NCBI RefSeq assembly: GCF_007923355.1
Contig: NZ_VOGO01000001.1
Span: 682,001 to 746,000 of the forward strand
Reading direction: 5' to 3'
Length of the DNA: 64,000 bases
Source: Falsiphaeobacter marinintestinus
GTDB lineage: Bacteria; Pseudomonadota; Alphaproteobacteria; Rhodobacterales; Rhodobacteraceae
Of the stretch, positions 1 to 7,665 are shown piece by piece (the stretch's first letter is position 1; each line of letters begins with the position of its first letter). Made by a program: the position numbers and the translations under genes. The notes below the pieces were generated by a model that was not told the origin of the DNA, did no database searches, and was given only the letters and a program-made list of their open reading frames with translations.

Positions 1-366
1 CCAATTGCACTTTTTATGTTCAGGATCGGCTTTGTTGATGGCGTGGATGCCCCTCCCGACGGCATCCACGCCATCAACAAAGCCCCGACACCTATCAAAT
101 TGGTGGTCTGGACGGTGGCTGTTGAATCATCTGTCGTCCAGGGCAAAAATCTTGACGTTTATACAGTTCGACCAACACATCGCTTGCGTTAGCCCGTGGC
201 CGTAATGATCAGTCATCGGACCAGCCGCAAAAGGTTAACGCAGGGAAGCGAACGACCAAAGGCTAAATCGGCAAGCTGACCGGTGCCAACTGAACCACAC
301 CTGAACGCTGGCAACCTATTGCCCCCCCTGTTAAAGACGCAGCGACACGAACCAAAGGCGCTGGAT
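1..366. other. Left-edge region without a confident gene
   Basis: One frame stays open from the edge to a stop at 190-192 (about 63 codons) and could be the 3' end of a gene starting outside the window. I do not recognise the product, and its codon use is less GC-biased than metG, so I do not call it a CDS. The stretch is dominated by a long perfect inverted repeat (28-84). The last 100 bp before metG hold its leader, with a weak AAAGGCG-type ribosome site before position 367. Confidence 0.4.
28..84. repeat. Perfect 24-bp inverted repeat with 9-nt loop
   Basis: The arms at 28-51 and 61-84 are exact reverse complements, separated by nine bases. There is no T-run after the right arm, so it is not a standard intrinsic terminator. 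A stem this long and perfect suggests either a mobile-element end or remnant, or a strong structured RNA. I could not assign it to an IS family. Confidence 0.75.
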
Positions 367-2085
367 ATGGCACGCATTCTCATCACCTCGGCTCTTCCCT
401 ACATCAATGGGATCAAGCATCTGGGCAATCTGGTCGGCAGTCAGCTTCCGGCCGATCTCTATGCCCGCTTCCAGCGCGGGCGCGGCAACGAGGTCCTGTT
501 TCTCTGCGCGACGGATGAACACGGCACCCCTGCCGAGCTGGCCGCCGCCAAGGCCGGCAAGCCGGTCGCCGACTATTGCGCCGAACTGCATGACATTCAG
601 GCCGGGATCGCGCGGCAATTCGGGCTCTCCTTTGACCATTTCGGACGGTCCTCAAGCCCGCAGAACCGTGACCTGACCCAGCATCTGGCCGCCAAACTGG
701 CTGAAAACGGCCTGATCGAAGAAATCAGTGAACGGCAGGTTTACTCCAACGCCGATGGCCGCTTCCTGCCCGATCGCTATATCGAAGGCACCTGCCCAAA
801 CTGCGGGTATGACAAGGCGCGCGGCGATCAGTGCGAAAACTGCACCAAGCAGCTCGACCCGACCGACCTGATCGATCCGCGCTCGGCGATCTCGGGCTCC
901 ACTGACCTTGAGGTACGCGAGACCAAGCACCTGTACCTGCGCCAGTCGCTCCTGAAAGACGATCTTGACCAGTGGATCGACTCCAAGAAAGACTGGCCCA
1001 TTCTCACCACCTCGATCGCCAAGAAATGGCTGCATGACGGCGACGGCCTGCAAGACCGCGGCATCACCCGCGATCTTGACTGGGGCATCCCGGTCAAGAA
1101 AGGCGACGAAGACTGGCCCGGAATGGAGGGCAAAGTCTTTTATGTCTGGTTTGACGCCCCCATCGAATACATCGCCTGCGCCAAGGAATGGGCCGACGCA
1201 CATGGCAAACCCGACAGCGCATGGGAACGCTGGTGGCGCACCGACAAGGGCGCGGATGATGTGAAATACGTCCAGTTCATGGGCAAGGACAACGTCCCCT
1301 TCCACACGCTCAGCTTCCCCGCCACCATCCTTGGCAGCAAAGAGCCATGGAAGATGGTCGATCACCTGAAATCCTTTAACTACCTGAACTATGATGGCGG
1401 TCAGTTCTCGACCAGCCAGGGCCGGGGCGTGTTCCAGGATCAGGCGCTTGAGATCCTGTCGGCCGATTACTGGCGCTGGTGGCTGCTGTCCCATGTGCCC
1501 GAAAGCAGCGACAGCGAATTCACCTGGGAAAACTTCCAGCAATCGGTGAACAAGGATCTCGCCGACGTGCTGGGCAATTTTGTCAGCCGCATCACCAAAT
1601 TCTGCCGCGCCAAGTTTGGCGAAGCCGTCCCCGACGGCGGCGAGTTTGGCCCCACGGAGCAGGCCGTGATCGACGACCTCACCACCCGCATCCGCGCCTA
1701 TGAAGGGCATATGGACGCGATGGAGGTCCGCAAATCGGCGCAGGAACTACGCGCGATTTGGGTCATCGGCAACGAATACCTGCAAAGCGCCGCGCCGTGG
1801 TCGACCTTCAAGACCGACCCCGAACAGGCCGCAGCCCAGGTGCGTCTGGCCCTGAACCTGATCCGCATTTACGCCGTGCTCAGCGCCCCCTTCATCCCCG
1901 ATGCCTCTGCCCGCATGTTGGAAGCGATGCAGACAGATGATGACAGCTGGCCCGACGATGTGGCCGCCGCCGTTACAGCCCTCGCACCCGGCCACGCGTT
2001 CACCGTGCCGGACGTTCTGTTTGCAAAAATCACGGATGAGCAGCGCGAAGATTGGCAGACACGGTTCTCAGGAACCCGCGACTGA
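367..2085 (+). CDS. metG: Methionyl-tRNA synthetase
   Basis: Charges tRNA-Met with methionine in the cytoplasm. The 572-residue class I synthetase begins [20 protein letters not shown], carrying the HIGH-equivalent HLGN. A single four-Cys zinc knuckle (CPNCGY...QCENC) lies near residues 142-158, and FSTSQ replaces the classical KMSKS loop, as in other bacterial forms with a relaxed signature. An in-frame start exists at 283, but the family N-terminus matches 367, so the upstream 28 codons are judged non-coding. There is no C-terminal tRNA-binding (EMAP-like) domain, consistent with the short form. It stands alone, ending at a hairpin shared with the convergent lipoprotein gene. Confidence 0.95.
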   Translation: MARILITSALPYINGIKHLGNLVGSQLPADLYARFQRGRGNEVLFLCATDEHGTPAELAAAKAGKPVADYCAELHDIQAGIARQFGLSFDHFGRSSSPQNRDLTQHLAAKLAENGLIEEISERQVYSNADGRFLPDRYIEGTCPNCGYDKARGDQCENCTKQLDPTDLIDPRSAISGSTDLEVRETKHLYLRQSLLKDDLDQWIDSKKDWPILTTSIAKKWLHDGDGLQDRGITRDLDWGIPVKKGDEDWPGMEGKVFYVWFDAPIEYIACAKEWADAHGKPDSAWERWWRTDKGADDVKYVQFMGKDNVPFHTLSFPATILGSKEPWKMVDHLKSFNYLNYDGGQFSTSQGRGVFQDQALEILSADYWRWWLLSHVPESSDSEFTWENFQQSVNKDLADVLGNFVSRITKFCRAKFGEAVPDGGEFGPTEQAVIDDLTTRIRAYEGHMDAMEVRKSAQELRAIWVIGNEYLQSAAPWSTFKTDPEQAAAQVRLALNLIRIYAVLSAPFIPDASARMLEAMQTDDDSWPDDVAAAVTALAPGHAFTVPDVLFAKITDEQREDWQTRFSGTRD

Positions 2086-2098
2086 CGCGCAAATACAC

Positions 2099-2124
2099 CG
2101 TCGGGGCCAATCGTGGCCCCGGCG
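2099..2124. terminator. Bidirectional hairpin between metG and lipoprotein gene
   Basis: The stem GGGGCCA/TGGCCCC with loop ATCG extends to about 11 pairs including one G-T. It sits exactly in the 40-bp gap between convergent stops. It lacks a strong T-tract, so termination is inferred from position and stability. Confidence 0.6.
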
Positions 2125-2125
2125 C

Positions 2126-2341
2126 TTAGTCGATAATCGGTTGAGAGATCGTGTAGGTCGATTGGCTGACCTGAGGTGCCGTCGGTGCCATATGCCCAAT
2201 ATCGGAACACACCTGATAGTTACCCGCCGCGCAGGAATCCTTTTTCACCCACCAGGCGTCATCATACCCGCTTAGCGGATAAGGGTTGTTGCAGCCTGCG
2301 ACCACAGCCCCCAAAGCAAACAAAATCAGTAACTTTTTCAT
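2126..2341 (-). CDS. Small lipoprotein of unknown function
   Basis: A 71-residue predicted lipoprotein. It starts with MKK, a hydrophobic stretch, and a VAGC lipobox placing the acylated Cys near residue 17. The mature part is short and polar with two further Cys (DSCAAG, YQVCSDIG) that could form a disulfide. A nine-codon upstream extension was discarded because MKK gives a canonical signal peptide. It is convergent with metG and separated from the pqq operon by about 170 bp. I do not recognise a family. Confidence 0.75.
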   Translation of the reverse strand: MKKLLILFALGAVVAGCNNPYPLSGYDDAWWVKKDSCAAGNYQVCSDIGHMAPTAPQVSQSTYTISQPIID

Positions 2342-2513
2342 GGCATCACCTTGCCGAAACGCGTTCATATATTGTGCGACAGTTTAGAGGTGAATCCAAA
2401 GAAAGAAAAACCGTTTAGCGGCGGACAGCCGATACCTGTGACAATGGCGTTTCCATATTCGTCACAATTCACTCGATTGCACCGAACTGTTGCCCGCATA
2501 AGCAGCAGCGTGT

Positions 2514-3608
2514 TCAGACTTGCCGGGCCGGTGCCGCACGATAGGTGAAATCGCCGACCTGCTCGGCAAGTGAGTCGGCCAGCAACTGTGTCACCACCCC
2601 ATGCATCGGCGATTTGCGGCACACCGGATCGGTCGCCGCCGCATCCCCGGCCAACGCCATGGCCTGACACCGGCAGCCGCCAAAATCGATCTCCTTCCGC
2701 TCGCACCCGGCGCAAGGTTCGGGCAACCAGTCGGTGCCGCGATAGGCATTGAATGCCGCGCTGTCATACCAGATCTCCTTGAGCGACCGCGCGCGCACAG
2801 TCTCGAACTCCAGATGCGGGATGCTTTCGGCCGCATGACACGGCAACACCCGCCCATCCGGAACCACGTTCAGCCCCGCTGATCCCCAGCCGCCCATACA
2901 GGCCTTGGGGAAATCGGCATAATAATCGGGCGGCACGAAATCAAACGCCAGCACCCCACGCAACCGCACCTGTGCTTCGGCTACGATACGCTTGGCCGCC
3001 AAAGTCTGCTCACGCGTTGGCAACAGCATGCCCCGGTTTTTTGTCGCCCAGCCATGAAACTGCACACAGGCCACTTCCAGTCGCCGTGCCCCCAGGTCGA
3101 CGGCCATCTCGATGGTCCGCTCCAGGTCGTCCAGATTATGGCGATGCATCACCGCGTTCAGTGTCAGCGGAATGCCACGTTCCTTGATCTCGGCGGCAAC
3201 TTTCATCTTGCGGTCAAACCCGCCCTTGTACCCGCCGATCCAATCGGCCAGCGCAGCTGTCGTGCCCTGCATCGACAACTGGATATGATCCAGCCCCGCC
3301 GCCTCCAGCGCGTCCAGCCGTTTCGGGGTCAGCCCGATGCCACTGGTGATCAGGTTGGTATACAGCCCGGCCTGAACCGCCCCCGCCGTCAGGTCCACCA
3401 GATCCGGGCGCGAGGCCGGTTCTCCCCCCGACAAATGCAATTGCAGCACCCCCAGATCCGCCGCCTGGCGGAACACATCCAGCCAGGTGTCCGTATCCAG
3501 CTCGGCATCTTTGCCCAGCAATGCAACAGGGTTCGAACAATACGGGCACGCCAGTGGGCAGCGATGGGTCAGTTCGGCCAGCATAGCAATGGGCGGCGGC
3601 GCACTCAT
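2514..3608 (-). CDS. pqqE: PqqA peptide cyclase (radical SAM)
   Basis: Forms the Glu-Tyr carbon-carbon cross-link in the PqqA peptide, the first committed step of pyrroloquinoline quinone synthesis. The 364-residue protein shows the radical-SAM CxxxCxxC cluster near the N-terminus (CPLACPYC), the GGEP motif (LSGGEPA), and C-terminal SPASM cysteines ([17 protein letters not shown]) for auxiliary Fe-S clusters. Its start overlaps the pqqD stop by 4 bp (ATGA), so it is the last gene of the tightly coupled pqqBCDE chain. Length and motifs are normal for the family. Confidence 0.96.
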   Translation of the reverse strand: MSAPPPIAMLAELTHRCPLACPYCSNPVALLGKDAELDTDTWLDVFRQAADLGVLQLHLSGGEPASRPDLVDLTAGAVQAGLYTNLITSGIGLTPKRLDALEAAGLDHIQLSMQGTTAALADWIGGYKGGFDRKMKVAAEIKERGIPLTLNAVMHRHNLDDLERTIEMAVDLGARRLEVACVQFHGWATKNRGMLLPTREQTLAAKRIVAEAQVRLRGVLAFDFVPPDYYADFPKACMGGWGSAGLNVVPDGRVLPCHAAESIPHLEFETVRARSLKEIWYDSAAFNAYRGTDWLPEPCAGCERKEIDFGGCRCQAMALAGDAAATDPVCRKSPMHGVVTQLLADSLAEQVGDFTYRAAPARQV

Positions 3609-3892
3609 GGCTTCACCAACAGAAACACGCGGGCGCGCAGCCCCACCATGAACGTCTGCACATCGCCCTGGATCTGATCAACCGGCGCGTCATAGGTCGC
3701 GGCCAGGTCCGCCACGATCTCACCAAAGCTGGCCGCGCCAGTGACCCGGCTCAGGATCGCCTCGCCAATTGCATCCAGCGTCACTGCCTTTTCCGGGGCC
3801 AGCAGCACTGTCCCGCCCCTCACCCGATCTGTCGTCAACCGCACGCCGCGCGGCAGATACGGCACGTCTTCGGCGGCCAGATCCAGCGTCAC
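3605..3892 (-). CDS. pqqD: PqqA-binding chaperone PqqD
   Basis: Binds the PqqA precursor peptide and presents it to PqqE. The 95-residue product matches the small winged-helix PqqD fold ([11 protein letters not shown]..., ...[19 protein letters not shown]...). I chose the GTG at 3892 because it overlaps the pqqC stop as GTGA, fitting the 4-bp coupling of the whole operon. A longer frame starting at 3979 would lie inside pqqC and add about 29 non-homologous residues. Confidence 0.92.
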   Translation of the reverse strand: MTLDLAAEDVPYLPRGVRLTTDRVRGGTVLLAPEKAVTLDAIGEAILSRVTGAASFGEIVADLAATYDAPVDQIQGDVQTFMVGLRARVFLLVKP

Positions 3893-4617
3893 AACAACCC
3901 CTCTCCGGGGTGCCAAGCCCCGGGCGGAATCCGCCCCGGTTCGACATAAGCTGCCGACAAGGCATCCAGCTGCGCCCACAACACGTTGGTTTTAAAGATC
4001 AACGCCGCGCAGGCCATGTCTTCTTTCTCGGGCGTATCCGCATGATCCAGCACCCATTGCAGGCCAAAGGCCACGTCCTTGGGGGCCTCTGTCAGTCGCT
4101 TGCGGAAATACGACAGGCTGTCGGTATTGGCAAAATCGTAATGCTCAAGCAGACCCTCGATCCGCCGCTCATGGATCTTGGGCGCGAACAATTCGGTCAG
4201 CGACGACGCCACCGCCTGCAGCATCGGCATATCCCGCACGTATCGGATATAGGCATCCACCGCGAATTGCGTCGCGGGCAAAACGCCCCGTCCGCTGGCC
4301 ACATAATCCGGGTCCAGCCCCACCGCCTCGGCCAGTTTCAGCCAACGGCGCAGGCCTCCGCCTTCATCCACGCCACCATCATGATCTTCGATCCGCGAAC
4401 GCCACTCCCGCCGCATCGCCGGGTCGCTGCATCGCGACAGAAACGCCGCGTCCTTCATCGGGATCGCCGCCTGATAGGCCCAGCGGTTGATCACCCAGGC
4501 CCGCACCTGATCGGGCGTGCAATCACCCCCATGCAGCTTGTGATGAAACGGATGCTTGTCGTGATACCGCTCGCCGCCAATGGCGCGCAACCGGGCTTCC
4601 AGCTCAGCAGAACTCAT
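3889..4617 (-). CDS. pqqC: Pyrroloquinoline-quinone synthase
   Basis: Catalyses the final cofactor-free oxidation and ring closure giving PQQ. The 242-residue protein is the usual PqqC size and has the family N-terminus ([17 protein letters not shown]) with the His-rich active-site segment, followed by all-helical TENA/PqqC-type sequence. Its start overlaps the pqqB stop by 4 bp. Translation is probably coupled to the rest of the operon. Confidence 0.95.
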   Translation of the reverse strand: MSSAELEARLRAIGGERYHDKHPFHHKLHGGDCTPDQVRAWVINRWAYQAAIPMKDAAFLSRCSDPAMRREWRSRIEDHDGGVDEGGGLRRWLKLAEAVGLDPDYVASGRGVLPATQFAVDAYIRYVRDMPMLQAVASSLTELFAPKIHERRIEGLLEHYDFANTDSLSYFRKRLTEAPKDVAFGLQWVLDHADTPEKEDMACAALIFKTNVLWAQLDALSAAYVEPGRIPPGAWHPGEGLL

Positions 4618-5501
4618 ATCGCGATCTCCATCCCGTCGGCGGCCACGGTCCAGCCCTGCGCATAAACCTCGGCGCGCTCGCGACTGTCCGGCTGCCAGAC
4701 CGGGTTCGTATTATTGATGTGAATAAAGGTCTTACCGGCCTCCAGATCAGCCAGCTGCGCGATTGATCCATCTGGCCCGCTGATCGGAATATGCCCCATC
4801 CGACGCCCGGTCTTGATCCCGGTGCCCGACCGGATCATCTCGTCATCGTCCCACAGCGTTCCGTCGAAAAACAGATGATCCGCATCCGCAATCTGCGCCT
4901 TCAGCTCGGGCGTCACCATTGCGCATCCGGGGATGTAATAGGCCACCTTGTTGCCATCGCTCAGCCGCACGCCGACGGTCTGTTCGCCCACCAGATCGGT
5001 CTGGACCACGTCGCCTTCCATGAACAGCGGCACTTTGCCCGGCACTGGAAACACCGTCGCCTGCATCCCGGGCTGCAATTCAAACGCCTGCCCGACCGAA
5101 ATCGGCGACCGCGCGACTTTCTCGCGCGATACCGCATCAAAGATCCGGTTTTCGCCCAGCACATTCAATATCTCGCCCGTCGCAAACAACTCGAACGGAG
5201 TCTGTTCGCGCAGCGACAACAGCCCGGCGATATGATCGATATCGCCGTTGGTCAGCAGGACAGAATGGATGGGAGTATCGCGCAGCTCGCGCGGATGAAG
5301 CGCCGGAAGCGCCTGCACTTGCGCCCTTATATCGGGCGACGCATTCAGCACGCTCCACCGAACGCCATCGGCGGACACGGCCAAGGACGACTGGCCCGAG
5401 CTTGCAATTTTCCCGGCGCGTGCATCGGCGCAGTTGGGGCAACCACAGTTCCACTGCGGCAACCCGCCCCCGGCCGCAGCACCCAATACCAGAAACTTCA
5501 T
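4614..5501 (-). CDS. pqqB: PQQ biosynthesis protein PqqB
   Basis: A metallo-beta-lactamase-fold oxygenase thought to hydroxylate the cross-linked Tyr moiety during PQQ synthesis. The 295-residue protein starts MKFLVLGAAAGGGLPQWNCG, diagnostic for PqqB, with the CGCPNC segment and the TNGDIDHIAGLL metal-site region. It lies 36 bp downstream of pqqA, so a longer leader separates the abundant peptide gene from the 4-bp-overlapped enzyme genes. Confidence 0.95.
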   Translation of the reverse strand: MKFLVLGAAAGGGLPQWNCGCPNCADARAGKIASSGQSSLAVSADGVRWSVLNASPDIRAQVQALPALHPRELRDTPIHSVLLTNGDIDHIAGLLSLREQTPFELFATGEILNVLGENRIFDAVSREKVARSPISVGQAFELQPGMQATVFPVPGKVPLFMEGDVVQTDLVGEQTVGVRLSDGNKVAYYIPGCAMVTPELKAQIADADHLFFDGTLWDDDEMIRSGTGIKTGRRMGHIPISGPDGSIAQLADLEAGKTFIHINNTNPVWQPDSRERAEVYAQGWTVAADGMEIAI

Positions 5502-5537
5502 CTCGGGCCTGCCAGTTGTTCAGACGAATTCAGTAAA

Positions 5538-5645
5538 TCAGTGCAGGTCGCGCTCGTACTCGCGGCCTTCGTCCTCTGCGGGAGAGTACATGTTGATCTC
5601 CATACCGCAGTTCACTTCTTTCAGTTTTGGTGCAGTCCAGGCCAT
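5538..5645 (-). CDS. pqqA: PQQ precursor peptide PqqA
   Basis: A 35-residue ribosomal peptide that is the substrate for PQQ. It reads MAWTAPKLKEVNCGMEINMY and continues SPAEDEGREYERDLH. The conserved Glu-x3-Tyr pair (E16 and Y20) supplies the atoms of PQQ. A GGAGGAT ribosome site (5650s, reverse strand) precedes the ATG. It is first in the operon pqqABCDE and is preceded by a TACGAC element 76 bp upstream. Confidence 0.95.
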   Translation of the reverse strand: MAWTAPKLKEVNCGMEINMYSPAEDEGREYERDLH

Positions 5646-5720
5646 ATTTCATCCTCCGTCGGCTGGGTTTTCCTCGCAGTCACGCTAACGCGAACCTTTT
5701 CAAAACGAAATAGACCTTTG

Positions 5721-5726
5721 GTCGTA
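5721..5726 (-). promoter_or_regulatory. TACGAC element upstream of pqqA
   Basis: The reverse strand reads CTGACTTACGACCAAAGG. The same TACGAC core lies upstream of five other transcription units of the alcohol-oxidation island, always in the direction of the gene it precedes. Here the core is 76 bp before the pqqA start. It is a candidate activator site, possibly for the NarL-type regulator at 18772, which is inference. Confidence 0.5.
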
Positions 5727-5757
5727 AGTCAGCCCCCGGCACATGCACGCCCGTCGA

Positions 5758-5784
5758 TGTCACAGATCGGCGCGCCATCTCGTC
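5758..5784 (+). promoter_or_regulatory. ECF41-type promoter (TGTCACA-N16-CGTC)
   Basis: TGTCACA at 5758-5764 and CGTC at 5781-5784 are separated by exactly 16 bp, matching the -35/-10 elements I recall for ECF41 sigma factors. It lies 33 bp before the first gene of the operon that encodes the ECF41 factor (6748), giving an autoregulated promoter with a leader of about 25 nt. It also sits back to back with the pqqA promoter region. Confidence 0.7.
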
Positions 5785-5816
5785 TTTGTTTCGAAGCCGT
5801 CTCAAAGAGGACCCAA

Positions 5817-6209
5817 ATGCAAAAACTGATCGTGATCGTGATCGGGGTGGGAGCGCTCCACATAATCAACGCCCTGTGGATGTGGCTATGGCCCGAAAAC
5901 TGGTATCTCACCGTGCCCGGCGTCACCGCAACCGGGCCATTCAACATGCACTTTGTGCGCGATATCGCGTTGATTTTCCTGGTATCCGGCAGCGGGCTGA
6001 TCTGGTCTGCCCTGCGCGGCCCGATCGCTCTGGGGCTCTGGGCCGCCATGTGGCCCTGCCTGCACGCGCTGTTTCACATCTGGATCTGGGCCGGGCGCGG
6101 CGCGCCGTTTGACTTTGTCGCCCTGTCAAACCTGCTGGGCATCCAGCTTCCGGCCTGGCTCGCCCTCATTTCCATCACCTTGCTTATCAAAAAGGACACT
6201 GACAGATGA
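5817..6209 (+). CDS. Small four-helix membrane protein
   Basis: A 130-residue inner-membrane protein with about four hydrophobic segments (near residues 2-22, 43-63, 67-90 and 103-123) and the charged tail KKDTDR. I do not recognise a named family. It is the first gene after the ECF41-type promoter and overlaps the next gene by ATGA. Its place beside an AhpD-like protein and an ECF41 factor suggests it belongs to the set of proteins this sigma factor controls. The ATG at 5817 follows an AAGAGG ribosome site. A much longer open frame upstream runs antisense through pqqB and was not used. Confidence 0.75.
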   Translation: MQKLIVIVIGVGALHIINALWMWLWPENWYLTVPGVTATGPFNMHFVRDIALIFLVSGSGLIWSALRGPIALGLWAAMWPCLHALFHIWIWAGRGAPFDFVALSNLLGIQLPAWLALISITLLIKKDTDR

Positions 6210-6751
6210 TTCGCACACTCCTGCACCGCAGCGCCACCTCGTTCGAAAACCGCTATGACTACGACGCTGGCTATATGCACCACGTGATCGACACCTCGAC
6301 CAATGCCGGTCTGCGCCTTGCTGCCTTCCAGATGCTCAGCCAGTATCGTGGCCCGAAACACGGCCAAGCCGTCTGGGCAGGCACGCTGTTTGGCTCAACC
6401 CTAGACGGCGATTGCGGCCCCTGCGCCCAGCTTGTCGTCGATATGGCGGTCCAGGCCGGGGCAAATCCCGAAAAGCTGCGCCTGTGCGCCATCGGTCAAG
6501 CCGAACAGGCGGGTTCTCTTGGGCTTGGGTTCCGCTTTGCACAAGCCGCGATCCTGGACGCGCCCGAAGCTGACGACCTGCGGGCCCAGATTGACCAGAA
6601 GTTCGGCCCCCAGACCGTCATCGCCGCCGCGTTTGCCGCCGCCTCCGGGCGCATGTACCCTGTCCTGAAACGCAGCCTTGGCATGGGCAAGGCCTGCCAG
6701 CGTCTGCAATTCGCCGGGATCGACACGCCATTGCAAACGAGGGCCACATGA
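6206..6751 (+). CDS. AhpD/carboxymuconolactone decarboxylase-like protein
   Basis: A 181-residue protein of the AhpD-like superfamily. The CxxC redox centre is DGDCGPCAQLVVDMA (near residues 70-73), resembling the peroxidase-reductase site of AhpD. Members of this superfamily are the usual partners of ECF41 sigma factors, which fits the overlap by ATGA with both neighbours. Family function is thiol-based reduction or decarboxylation; the substrate here is unknown. No signal peptide is visible, so it is probably cytoplasmic. Confidence 0.8.
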   Translation: MIRTLLHRSATSFENRYDYDAGYMHHVIDTSTNAGLRLAAFQMLSQYRGPKHGQAVWAGTLFGSTLDGDCGPCAQLVVDMAVQAGANPEKLRLCAIGQAEQAGSLGLGFRFAQAAILDAPEADDLRAQIDQKFGPQTVIAAAFAAASGRMYPVLKRSLGMGKACQRLQFAGIDTPLQTRAT

Positions 6752-7632
6752 CCGACAAAACCGCCCTGTTCGAATCCCAGCGCCCGGCCCTCACCGCCCT
6801 GTGCTATCGCATGCTGGGCGAGGTCGCCGCCGCCGAAGACGCCGTTCAGGACACGTGGCTGCGCTGGTCCCAGACCAGTGCAGACACGGTGCACAACCCG
6901 CACAGCTGGCTGCGCAAGGTCGCCACGAACATCGCCATTGACGCCCTGCGCTCGGCCCGGGCGCGGCGCGAAACCTATGTCGGCCCGTGGTTGCCAGAAC
7001 CGCTGCTGCAATCCGACATCACCGCCGAAAGCCCGTTTGTGATGGCGCAGGAATGCGAACTCGCCCTGCTTTGGGCCATGGAACGCCTGACTGAAACCGA
7101 ACGCGCTGCCTTTATCCTGCGCGAAGCCTTTGATGCCGGATACGCCGAGATCGCCGAAACCCTTGGCCGCTCCGAAGCCGCCTGCCGCCAACTGGTCAGC
7201 CGTGCCCACAAACACTTGCAAGCCGCCGGGCCCCGCTATGACGCCCCGCCGCAAGACGTCGCGGCCCTGATTGCCCGGTTCTCAGCCGCCATCGCCGCGC
7301 AGGATCATGCCGAAACCCTGTCGATCATGGCCCCTGACGCAATTGCCATCAGCGATGGCGGAGCCACCGTCCGCGCCGCCCGCCGCCCGCTGATCGGCCC
7401 GCTTGAAATCCTGCACGTCTATTCGTCGGTCCTGCAACGCAAAAGCAAACCGGATCTCACCCCCACATTCGTCGTCGCCAACGCCCAGCCCGCCCTTGCC
7501 CTGTCTAGGAACGGCAGACTCACAAACCTGCTGACCCTCGCCCTTGATGACGCCGGTCTGATCCGCTGGGTTTATACCATGCGGAACCCCGAAAAACTCA
7601 CCCCGCACCGGTTTGCGACCATAGTCGAATAG
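6748..7632 (+). CDS. ECF41-type RNA polymerase sigma factor
   Basis: A 294-residue ECF sigma factor. Region 2 is near residues 10-75 (EDAVQDTWLRW) and region 4 near 115-165. An extra C-terminal SnoaL/NTF2-like domain is typical of the ECF41 group. ECF41 signatures are present: WLPEPL at residue 81, a DGG segment at 203-205 and NPEKL near 280-284, close to the family's NPDKL. No anti-sigma gene is adjacent, as expected, because the C-terminal extension controls activity. It overlaps the AhpD-like gene by 4 bp, and a matching promoter precedes the operon. Confidence 0.9.
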   Translation: MTDKTALFESQRPALTALCYRMLGEVAAAEDAVQDTWLRWSQTSADTVHNPHSWLRKVATNIAIDALRSARARRETYVGPWLPEPLLQSDITAESPFVMAQECELALLWAMERLTETERAAFILREAFDAGYAEIAETLGRSEAACRQLVSRAHKHLQAAGPRYDAPPQDVAALIARFSAAIAAQDHAETLSIMAPDAIAISDGGATVRAARRPLIGPLEILHVYSSVLQRKSKPDLTPTFVVANAQPALALSRNGRLTNLLTLALDDAGLIRWVYTMRNPEKLTPHRFATIVE

Positions 7633-7665
7633 GGCCGCAAAAACCGCCGCCCTACTCTGCGCGAT

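Noticed and set aside
652-1710. 352-codon reverse frame inside metG
   Set aside because: It mirrors the metG coding frame and has no family similarity, while metG has full motif support.
4791-5816. N-terminal extension of the 5817 membrane protein to 4791
   Set aside because: It runs antisense through pqqB and pqqA. The ATG at 5817 has a ribosome site and sits correctly behind the ECF41-type promoter.
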